A stretch of 64,000 bases of DNA from Paracoccus versutus. GTDB lineage: Bacteria > Pseudomonadota > Alphaproteobacteria > Rhodobacterales > Rhodobacteraceae. The notes beneath the pieces were generated by a model that did no database searches, had not been told where the DNA came from, and was given only the letters and a program-made list of their open reading frames with translations. Position numbers and translations under genes: made by a program. Shown here one piece after another: positions 1-8,800 of the stretch. How positions within the stretch are numbered: the first letter of the stretch is position 1; the number at the start of each line of letters is the position of its first letter. The stretch is taken from contig NZ_JRKO01000024.1 of the NCBI RefSeq assembly GCF_000763885.1, forward strand, positions 1 through 64,000, given 5' to 3'.

Positions 1-37
1 TGGCCCTGTAATCCTCGGTGCTCAGCAGATCGGTCAT
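1..37 (-). CDS. Start of an unidentified gene, cut by window edge
   Basis: Only the first 12 codons are in the window, read leftward from an ATG at 37-35: MTDLLSTEDYRA. The start lies one base beyond the TGA of the DapA-family gene, so the two are probably co-transcribed. The short N-terminus recalls NAD(P)-dependent aldehyde dehydrogenases found beside DapA-family lyases, but twelve residues cannot settle this. Confidence 0.5.
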   Translation of the reverse strand, partial: MTDLLSTEDYRA

Positions 38-38
38 C

Positions 39-956
39 TCACTTCCCTTCCACGATGGCCTGGACGGCGGTCTTCAGCGTGGCGATGACGCCTTCCAGCT
101 CGGCCTTTTCGCCGTCGTTCAGCCCCTGCAGCGGCGGGCGCATCGGCCCGGCGCGCAGGCCGGTGGTCTCGACCCCGTGCTTGACGCATTGGATGAACTT
201 GCCGCCCTGTTCCAGCACCGCCATCAGCGGCATCATCGCCGTCATGATGCGCCGGCCCTGGGCGAAATCGCCGCGCACGGCGCAGGCTTCGTAAAGCGCC
301 ACATGCTCCTCGGGCAGGAAGTTCGAGCCGGCGCAGATCCAGCTGCGCGCCCCCCAGGCGAAGAATTCCAGCGCCTGGTCGTCCATGCCGCAGCTCAGCT
401 GGATCTGCGGATAGTCGCAGGCCAGCGTGTGGATGCGGTTCACGTCGCCCGAGCTTTCCTTGATGCCGATGACGTTCGGCGACTGGCCGACGATATCCAG
501 GAACGCGCGCCCCATGCTGACGCCCATGCGGCCGGGGTAGTTGTAGAGGATCACCGGCAGGCCGGCGGCGCGGTCGATTTCCAGCGCGTTGGCGGCGTTC
601 TCGGCCTCGGTCGGCACCGAATAGGGCGGCGTGCCGAGCAGGATCGCATCCGCCCCCATCTCGCGCGCGCCCTGGGCCAGCGCGATGGAATCGGGGGTGC
701 GCATGGCGCCGGTGCCGACGATGACCGGCAGCCGGCCGTCGGCGCGCTCGGTGATGAAGCGGGCCAGCTCCAGCCGCTCATCGACCGTCTCGGCATAGTT
801 CTCGCCGGTCGAGCCGCCCGAGATCAACCCGTGCACCCCCGCAGCCACCAACCGCTCGACCAGATCGCCCAAAGCGTCGAAATCAATCGAGCCATCCCCC
901 TGGAACGGCGTGATCACAGGCGTGTAAATGCCTTCAAGAACCAGGCGGGGTGTCAT
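39..956 (-). CDS. Dihydrodipicolinate synthase/N-acetylneuraminate lyase family protein
   Basis: A 305-residue cytoplasmic TIM-barrel class I aldolase or dehydratase of the DapA/NanA family, which forms a Schiff base with pyruvate or a related 2-oxoacid. The Schiff-base lysine (about K166, in GIKESSGD) and the partner tyrosine (about Y138, in LYNYPG) are both present; the substrate loop reads GGSTGE rather than the GTTGE usual in true DapA. The ATG at 956 is chosen because GAGGAGG lies about 6 bases upstream; an in-frame GTG at 989 has no such site. It is followed within a base by another gene that may be an aldehyde dehydrogenase, which suggests a catabolic sugar-acid or hydroxyproline-type pathway rather than lysine synthesis. 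The substrate cannot be read from the sequence. Confidence 0.85.
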   Translation of the reverse strand: MTPRLVLEGIYTPVITPFQGDGSIDFDALGDLVERLVAAGVHGLISGGSTGENYAETVDERLELARFITERADGRLPVIVGTGAMRTPDSIALAQGAREMGADAILLGTPPYSVPTEAENAANALEIDRAAGLPVILYNYPGRMGVSMGRAFLDIVGQSPNVIGIKESSGDVNRIHTLACDYPQIQLSCGMDDQALEFFAWGARSWICAGSNFLPEEHVALYEACAVRGDFAQGRRIMTAMMPLMAVLEQGGKFIQCVKHGVETTGLRAGPMRPPLQGLNDGEKAELEGVIATLKTAVQAIVEGK

Positions 957-1284
957 GTCGCGGCCTCCTCTGCGCGGGCTTTTGTCCACCTAGTGGTAGG
1001 GCAGCCGGCCGTCCCGCCGCAAAGGAGAATGTTCAGGCGTGAGGCATTAGAAAAACTACGTCATCCGCCGCCCCGCCGCGCTATCGGATTCCCGCCATCG
1101 ACAGATAAAGAGCGCCGCGGCCAAGAGGCCGATAAGATAACAGCCGAATGCATGGCCATGGTCCCTGCCCGCCCGTTCAGGATCGGCGGCCGGCATCCCG
1201 GCACGCGATCGCCTGGTCCTGCTGCGCCCGAACGGCTGCAAGGCTTCCCGGCGTGAACCTGTCCAAGCCGCCGGCGCGGCGCGG
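957..1284. other. Intergenic stretch upstream of the DapA-family gene
   Basis: This 328-base gap holds the ribosome binding site of the leftward DapA-family gene and a short palindrome at 986-996 (CCAC-CTA-GTGG), which could be an operator for that operon. The rest, downstream of the esterase gene, shows no convincing gene, terminator or RNA. A short leftward frame around 1056-1160 encodes a hydrophobic stretch but has no start codon with a ribosome site. Confidence 0.5.
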
Positions 1285-2640
1285 CTATTTCGCCGCCAGC
1301 AGTTCCGGCACCGACAGCAGGATGAATTCGTTATCCGCCGCCGCGCCGATCCGCCGCCCGCCCGAGAAGGGCAGGTTGTTGTCGTTGGCCAGCATGATGT
1401 GGTCGTCATCGACCCGCGCCACGTCCTCGACGGTGAAGAAGGGGAAGGTGAAACGCCCCTCCCCGGCCGCAAGGCCCGGCAGCGCCTTGCCGTCCGGGTC
1501 GGCGATGTCCAGCAGGTCGACATGGCCGATGCGGCGCAGATAGCCCTCGGCATCCTGGCTGGCGGTATCGACCAGCACCACCCGCTTGACCCGCGCGGGC
1601 AGCGGATAGCAGGCCGACAGGTCCGCCGCGCCCTCGGGGCAGGCGCGGGCGGCGTCGCCTTCGCCATTGTCGCGCTCGATCACCAGGGCGCGGGTCTCGT
1701 CGATGAAGTTGAAGTCGCCGATCGCCGTCGCGCCCTCGGACAGCCTGAAGCGATGGCTGTCGCCGGTCCAGTCGGCCTTGCCGGTGTCGAAGCTCATCAC
1801 CCGCAGGAAATCGCCCTCGGGCTGGCCGTCGTCGCCCAGCAGCGGCTTTTCCAGCATCGCCCAAAGCAGGCCGGTGCCCGGTTGCAGCGCCATGCCCTCG
1901 TAGCCGCCCGAGCGCTGGACGCGGAAATCCTTGCCGGGCTGGGCGGGCACGGTGACGCCGGGCGTGTCGGGGCCGGCCAGCGCCTTGCCCTCCAGCAGGG
2001 TCCGGTGGACGGACAGCACCCGCCCGTCCATGGCCACGCGCAGGATCGAGGGACCGAACTCGTCGCCGATCCAGATCTCGCCGTCCAGATACTGGATGCT
2101 TTCGGGGTCGAAATCGGCGCCGGTCAGATAGCGGCCCTCGGTCGTCTCGTTGGCGATGCGGAAGGGCACCTTGCGGTCGGGGTCGCGCAGGAACACGGTC
2201 TCCAGCCGCTCGACCGTGCCGGCGGCGAAATCCGGCTGCATGCGGTGAAAGAACAGCATGGCATCGGGGCTGTTGGCCTTGGTGCCGAAGCCGTTGTCGG
2301 TCAGGGAAAACCAGCTGCCGTCCGGGGCCCGGTTCATGGCGAAACCCGACATGCCCTGCACCGGCTGGCCCAGGAAGGGCAGCGCGATGCCGGTCTTGTG
2401 GCTGCCATAGGTCGGGCCGGTATCGCCCTCGACCGACATCGGCGCGTCGTTGCGCGCCGCGCCGGTAAAGCGGCCCGACAGCCACAGCTCGCGCGGGGCA
2501 TCCGCCGGCGGCGGGACCATGGTCAGGGCGGGCAGGACCGCATGGCCCGCCAGCCGGGCCGGAAAGACCTCTTCGGCCAGGGCGGCGGGGGCAAGGGGGG
2601 CGGCGATGGTGCAGGCAAGCAGGGCAAGGCCAAGGCGCAT
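1285..2640 (-). CDS. Secreted esterase-like activity of phytase family protein
   Basis: A 451-residue protein with a clear signal peptide (residues 1 to about 22, ending APAALA before EEVFPA), so it should act in the periplasm or outside the cell. The rest fits the phytase-like esterase domain (PF13449), a beta-propeller: typical pieces are LTDNGFGTK near residue 120, IWIGDEFGPSILR near 195 and LANDNNLPFSGGR near 425. Family members are annotated from weak esterase or phytase-like activity; the physiological substrate is unknown. It starts at ATG 2640 and ends with TAG at 1285. It is transcribed away from the glucan synthase gene, about 200 bases separating the two starts, so the promoters share that gap. 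A leftward open frame continues upstream through the glucan synthase gene, but that part is antisense and not coding. Confidence 0.85.
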   Translation of the reverse strand: MRLGLALLACTIAAPLAPAALAEEVFPARLAGHAVLPALTMVPPPADAPRELWLSGRFTGAARNDAPMSVEGDTGPTYGSHKTGIALPFLGQPVQGMSGFAMNRAPDGSWFSLTDNGFGTKANSPDAMLFFHRMQPDFAAGTVERLETVFLRDPDRKVPFRIANETTEGRYLTGADFDPESIQYLDGEIWIGDEFGPSILRVAMDGRVLSVHRTLLEGKALAGPDTPGVTVPAQPGKDFRVQRSGGYEGMALQPGTGLLWAMLEKPLLGDDGQPEGDFLRVMSFDTGKADWTGDSHRFRLSEGATAIGDFNFIDETRALVIERDNGEGDAARACPEGAADLSACYPLPARVKRVVLVDTASQDAEGYLRRIGHVDLLDIADPDGKALPGLAAGEGRFTFPFFTVEDVARVDDDHIMLANDNNLPFSGGRRIGAAADNEFILLSVPELLAAK

Positions 2641-2844
2641 GGTTCGAAATCCTTTGTCGTCGCGATGTGGTGGCTTTAGGCTGGGCAGGTGACAGCGATG
2701 CGGCAGCTCGGTGTCAGATCCGTGATGCCGCCCTGCCCGGATGGCGGGCAATGCCGTGTCGCGGGGCGATGCGTGCAGGTTTTTGGGAACCCTGCCGCCG
2801 CCCAGGCCCTTCCTTAGCGGGAAGCGACGGGACGGAGACGGAAC

Positions 2845-5800
2845 ATGCAGGCAGACGGGGCCGGTGTCGGAAACCCGGAGGGCGGCGGAATGGGGGCCAC
2901 CGCGGCCTCGGTCTTCGAGGCGGCCGGGCGCGCGGTCCTGGAGCAGCAGCGGCTGCAAATCCCCGGCTTCGACCCCCGCGCCGCGCGCTTCGAGCTGGGG
3001 CAGGCGGCGCGGGACCAGCGCCTGCTGTATCAGGCCGCGCTGAGGGCCGATGCCGAAAGCGAACATATCACCACCGCGACGCGCTGGCTGCTGGACAACT
3101 ACCACACCATCGCCGAGACCTATCGCCACCTGACCCGCGACCTCAGCCCGGCCTTCCTGCGCTCGCTGCCGCGCGGGCCGTTCCAGCCGGTGGCCGAGCC
3201 GATCCCGCGGGTGCTGGCCCTGGCCTGGGACTATGCCGCGATGACCGACGGCGACCTGCGCGAGCGCAGCTTTGCCGATTTCATCGCCGGGGCGCAGCAG
3301 GTGGACTGGCTGACCATCGGCGAGCTGTGGTCGCTGCCCTCGATGCTGCGCTATGCGCTTTTGCTGCGCATGCTGCGGCTGAGCGACGAGACCGAGCGCG
3401 CGCGCCGCGGCCGGCGCGAGGCCAATGCCGCCATGGACCGGCTGATGGCCATGGACGAGCCGGGCCCGGCGGATTTCGACCAGGCGGTGCCCGGCCCGGC
3501 CTTGCAGAACGCGGCCTTCGTGGCGCAGGTGATCTATCGCGTCCATGCCGGCCTGGACCGCACCCATGCCATCACAGAACAGCTTGCCCGCCGGCTTGCC
3601 GCGCAGGGCCGCACCGCCGAGCAGGTGATGGCCGGCGAGCAGACCCGCCAGACCGCGAACAACGTCACCGCCGCCCATATCATCCGCGCGCTGAAGCGCC
3701 TGGACGAAATCAACTGGCGCGAATGGTTCGAGGCCACCAGCCGCACCGAGGCGATCCTGCGCGAGGATCCCGACCACCAGCGCCTCGCCCCCCAGACCCG
3801 CAACGCGATCCGCAACCGCATCGAGATGATCGCCCGCCATTCCGCCCTGGCCGAGCCCGAGGTGGCCGAGCGCGCGCTGGCGGCGGCCGGGCGGCGGGAC
3901 ATCCCGGTCTCGGTCGTGCTGCTGGGCGACGACGCGCCGCGCTTCGAGGCAGATTGCGGCTATCGCCCGGTCTGGCGCGAGCGGCTGGCGCGGCTGGCAC
4001 GCCGCCACGGCATCCTCAGCCTGATCCTGCCGCTGGCGGCCCTGATGCTGCTGGCCGTGGCGCTGTGCCTGACCTATGTGCCGGCGCAGACCGGCGGCTT
4101 CCTGGCCGCCACGCTGATCGTGCTGTCGCTGGCGGCCTTCCTCGATGCGGGGCTGGCGCTCCTGCGCTTCGTCGCCAGCCGGCTGATCGCGCCGGCGCAG
4201 CTGCCCGCCTATGGGTTCAAGGACGGGATCCCGCCCGACCATGCCACGCTGGTCGCGATCCCCTGCCTGCTGACCAGTCTCGACACCATCGACGACCTGC
4301 TGAGCAATCTCGAGGTGCATTACCTTGCGAATCCCGACCCGGCGCTCAGCTTCGCGCTGCTCACGGATTTCACCGACGCGGCCGAGGAGACGACGCCGCG
4401 CGACGCCGAGCTGCTGGCCTATGCCCGCCAGGGCATCGCCGCGCTGGCCGAGAAATATGCCCATACCGGGCGGCGCTTCTACCTGCTGCACCGGCGCCGG
4501 CAATGGAACGAGGCCGAGGGCGTCTGGATGGGCTGGGAGCGCAAGCGCGGCAAGCTGGTCGAGCTGAACGCGCTCTTGCGCGGCAGCCCCGACACCAGCT
4601 TCGTCGATACCGGCCCGCGCCCGCCCGAGGGCATCCGCTATGTGGTGACGCTGGACGCCGACACGCGGATGCCGCGCGACACGGTGCGGATGCTGGTCGG
4701 CATGATGGCGCATCCGGTCAACCGCCCGGTCTACGACCCGGCGCGGCAGCGCATCGTGCGCGGCCACGGGCTGATCCAGCCGCGCGTCACCTCGCTCTTG
4801 AAGCACGGCAGCCAGACCTCGCCCTTCCAGCGCATCCTGTCGCAGGACAAGGGGCTCGACCCCTATGTCTTCACCGTCTCGGACCTTTACCAGGATCTGT
4901 TCGGCCAGGGCACCTATACCGGCAAGGGCATCTACGACGTCGATGCCTTCGCCACCGCCGCCCAGGACGGCATCCGCGAGAACTCGGTCCTCAGCCACGA
5001 CCTGATCGAGGGCGCCTGGCTGCGCGCGGCCCTGGCGACCGACGTGAACTTCATCGAGGAATATCCCAAGCGCTTCGACGTGGACCTGGCGCGCCAGCAC
5101 CGCTGGGCGCGCGGGGACTGGCAGTTGCTGCCCTATCTGCTGGACCTGCGCAACGGGCTGGATGCGCTGGCGCGGTTCCGCATCGTGGACAACCTGCGCC
5201 GCAGCCTCTTGCCGGTCTCGCTGATGCTGGCGGGGCTGGTGGCGGTGATCGGCCTGCCCCATGCCGATGCGCTGTTCTGGCTGGGCCTGCTGGGCGTCTC
5301 GGTCGGGCTGTCGCAGCTGCTGGGCTGGCTGATGGGGCTGATGCCGCGCCAGTCCGGCGTGGCGCGGCTGCGGCACATGCTGGTCATCGGCAACGAGCTG
5401 ATGGACCAGATCACCGCCTTCATGATGCGGCTGACGCTTTTGCCGCAGATGGCCTTCAGCATGGTCGATGCGATAGTGCGCAGCCTGTGCCGGGTCTATG
5501 TATCGCGGCGGCACCTGCTGGAATGGACCACCGCCGACGCCGTGGCCCGCCGCGCGCACGAGACGCTGCCCGGCCATTTCCTGCTGATGCGCGGCGGGCT
5601 GGCGCTGGCACTTGGCTTCGTCGCGCTGGCGGCGCTGCTGCGCCCCGAGAACCTGGCGCCGGCGCTGGTGCTGGGCGTGCTGTGGCTGGGCGCGCCGCTG
5701 ATCGCCTGGGTCAGCGCCCGCCCGATCGAGCATGAGGGCGCCCGCCCCCTGACCGCCGAGGAGCGGCTGGAATGGCGGGCCGAGGCGCGGCTGGTCTGGC

Positions 5801-8800
5801 GCTTTTTCGAAACCTTCGTCGATGCCCGCACCAACCACCTGCCGCCCGACAATTACCAGGACCAGCCGCAGCCCAAGCTGGCCGAGCGCACCTCGCCCAC
5901 CAATATCGGGCTTTACCTGCTTTCGACCGTTACCGCGCACGAGTTCCGCTGGATCACCCTGGGCGAGGCGCTGGACCGGATCGAGGCCACGCTGACCACC
6001 ATCGAGCGGCTGGAGCGGCATCGCGGCCATCTCTACAACTGGTATGCGACCGACAGCCTGCAACCCCTGGGCACGCGCTATGTCTCGGCGGTGGACAGCG
6101 GCAACCTGGCCGGGCATCTGATCACCCTGTCCTCGACGCTCAAGGAATGGGCGCGCAACCCGGCGCTCTACCTGTTGCCGGAACTGTCGGGGGCGGTGGA
6201 CATCCTGTCGCTGATGCGCCGCCTGCATGCGGCCATCCCGCGCGAGCGGCGCAGCCTCAACCCGCTGCGCGACCGCATCGAGGAACGCATCACCGCCCTG
6301 TGGCACAGCATGGCCAGCGCCCAGGCGCCGCACCTGGCGCCCCTGCATGTGCAAAGCCACGCCCGCGCCGCCGCCAACCTGCAGGTGCTGATCCAGGGCC
6401 TCGTCACCGAGATCCCCACCGCCGCCGCGCGCGAGCTGGACTGGTGGACGAGCCGGCTGGTCTCGACCTGCGACAAGATGGAGGGGCTGGGCCGCATCGA
6501 CCCCGAGGAGGTCGCCGTCGCGGCCCGGCGCATGGCGGCTCTGGCCGAACGCGCCCGCGCCTTCGCCTTCGAGATGGATTTCGCCTTCCTGCTGGACCCC
6601 GAGCGCCAGCTGCTCGCCATCGGCTACAATTGCGTCGAGGGCGCGCCGGACCAGTCCTTCTACGACCTGCTGGCCTCCGAGGCGCGGCTCGCCTCGCTTT
6701 TCGCCATCGCCAAGGGCGACCTGCCGACCGAGCACTGGAACCGGCTCGGCCGGCCGATGACAGTGATGCCCTATGGCTCGACGCTGGTCAGCTGGTCGGG
6801 CTCGATGTTCGAATACCTGATGGCGCCCCTGGTGATGGACGAGCCACCCGGCTCGATCCTGCACAGTTCCTGCGACGTGGCGGTCGAGGCGCAGATCCGC
6901 GACGGCTGGCGCGCAGGCCGGCCCTGGGGCGTGTCGGAAAGCGCCTATAACGCCCGCGACGCGCAGATGAACTATCAGTATTACGCCTTCGGGGTGTCGG
7001 AGCTGGCGCTGCGGCGCTGGCTGCGCGACGACCAGGTGGTCGCGCCCTATGCCAGCTTCATCGCCGCCGGCTTCCGCCCGCGCAGCGCGCTGAAGAACCT
7101 GCGCCGGCTGGCGGACCTGGGCGCGCGCGGCGAATACGGCTTTTTCGACGCGGTGGACTTCACCCCCTCGCGGCTGCCGCAGGGGCACCGATGCGCCGTG
7201 GTGCGCAGCGTGATGGCGCATCACCAGGGCATGAGCCTGATCGCCATCGCCAATTGCTTGATGGACGGGCTGCACCGCAACCGCTTCAATGCCGACCCGG
7301 TGATCGAAAGCGTCTCGACGCTCTTGCAGCAAAAGACCCCGCGCGAGGTCTCGCCGCTGTTGCGCGAGACGGTGCGCCGCCGCCTGCCCGGCCCGTCCGA
7401 ACTGGGCCAGACCGAGATCGTCGAGGTGGCCGATGCCGCCGCCGCGCCCCATACCGTCGCGGTCATGTCGAACGGGCGGCTGTCGATGCTGCTCGATGCC
7501 AGCGGCGCGGGACGGCTGCGCATGGACGGCACCGCCATCACCCGCTGGCGGCCCGACCCGGCGGCCGATGTCTGGGGCGAGTTCCTGTTCATCCGCGACC
7601 TCGCCTCGGGGCGCTGGTGGTCGGCCACCGCCGCGCCCGGCTTCGACCCCGAGATCGGCTATGCGACGCGGCTGTTCGACTACAAGGCGAATTTCGCCGC
7701 CCTGGGCGAGGGCATCCATTGCGAGACCGAGGTGATCCTGTCCGACGACCTGGACGCGCGCGGCGCGCGGGTCAAGCTGCGCAACCTGTCGGACCGGCCG
7801 CGCCAGCTGGCGCTGACCAGCTATGGCGAGATCGTGCTGGACCAGAACGACGCCGACCGCGCCCATAGCGCCTTCTCGCGCATGTTCGTCGCGACCGAGG
7901 CCCAGCCGGATCGCGGCCGCATCTTCGCCCGCCGCAACAAGCGCAACCCGCACGACCCCGACCGCCACCTGATGCACCTGAGCGCCGGGGCCGGCGTGCC
8001 CGACGGCGCGGCCACCGACCGGCGGCTGTTCATCGGCCGCGGCCGTTCGATCCGCGCGCCGCAGGCGCTGGACGATCCCGGCCTGCTGGCCGATGTCGTG
8101 CCGGGCGAAAGCTATACGCTGGACCCGATCTTCTCGCTCAGCCGGCGGCTGACCCTGGATCCGGGGAAAGAGGCGGTCGTGACCTTCTGGACCGTCGCCG
8201 CCGCCAGCCGCGAGGCCCTGGAAGAGGCGCATCTGCACTTGGCCGACGAGGCCGCCTATGACAACGAACACCAGATGGCCTGGACCCGCAGCCAGGTGCA
8301 GCTGCACCATGCCAGCATCACCCCCGAGGAAGCGGCGCTGTTCCGCCGCTATGCCGCGCTGCTAGTCTATCCCAACCAGATGCTGGCCTCGCAGGTGCGC
8401 CATGTCATGGGGCAGCAATCGGCGCTGTGGCCGATGTCGGTCTCGGGCGACAATCCGATCATGGTGCTGCGCATCAACGACCCCGACCTGATGCCGGTGG
8501 CGCGCCAGGCGATCCGCATGCAGGAATACCTGCGGATGCGCGGCCTCGAATGCGACCTGGTGATCCTGAACGAACAGCGCGTAAGCTATGCCGCCCACCT
8601 GCACGAGGCACTGAACAACCTGTGCCACAGCATGCAGCTGCTGCATTCGCGCCCCTCGGTCTTTGCCGTCGATGCCAACGGGCTTTCGGCCGAGACGCGC
8701 GACACGCTGCTGGCCGTGGCGCGCGTGGTGATCCACGCCCAGAACGGCAGCCTGGCCGGGCAGATCCAGCGGCTGGAGGCGGCCGAGCTGCGCCGCGGCA

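Noticed and set aside
1056..1170. Small membrane peptide gene in the gap before the esterase
   Set aside because: A leftward frame gives one hydrophobic segment, but it has no start codon in frame with a ribosome site.
2641..8310. A leftward open frame of about 1,900 codons antisense to the cyclic glucan synthase, in frame with the esterase
   Set aside because: Its translation is low-complexity, rich in Gln, Arg, Gly and His, as expected from the complement of GC-rich codons; the glucan synthase on the other strand has clear domains. Only 1285-2640 is a real gene.
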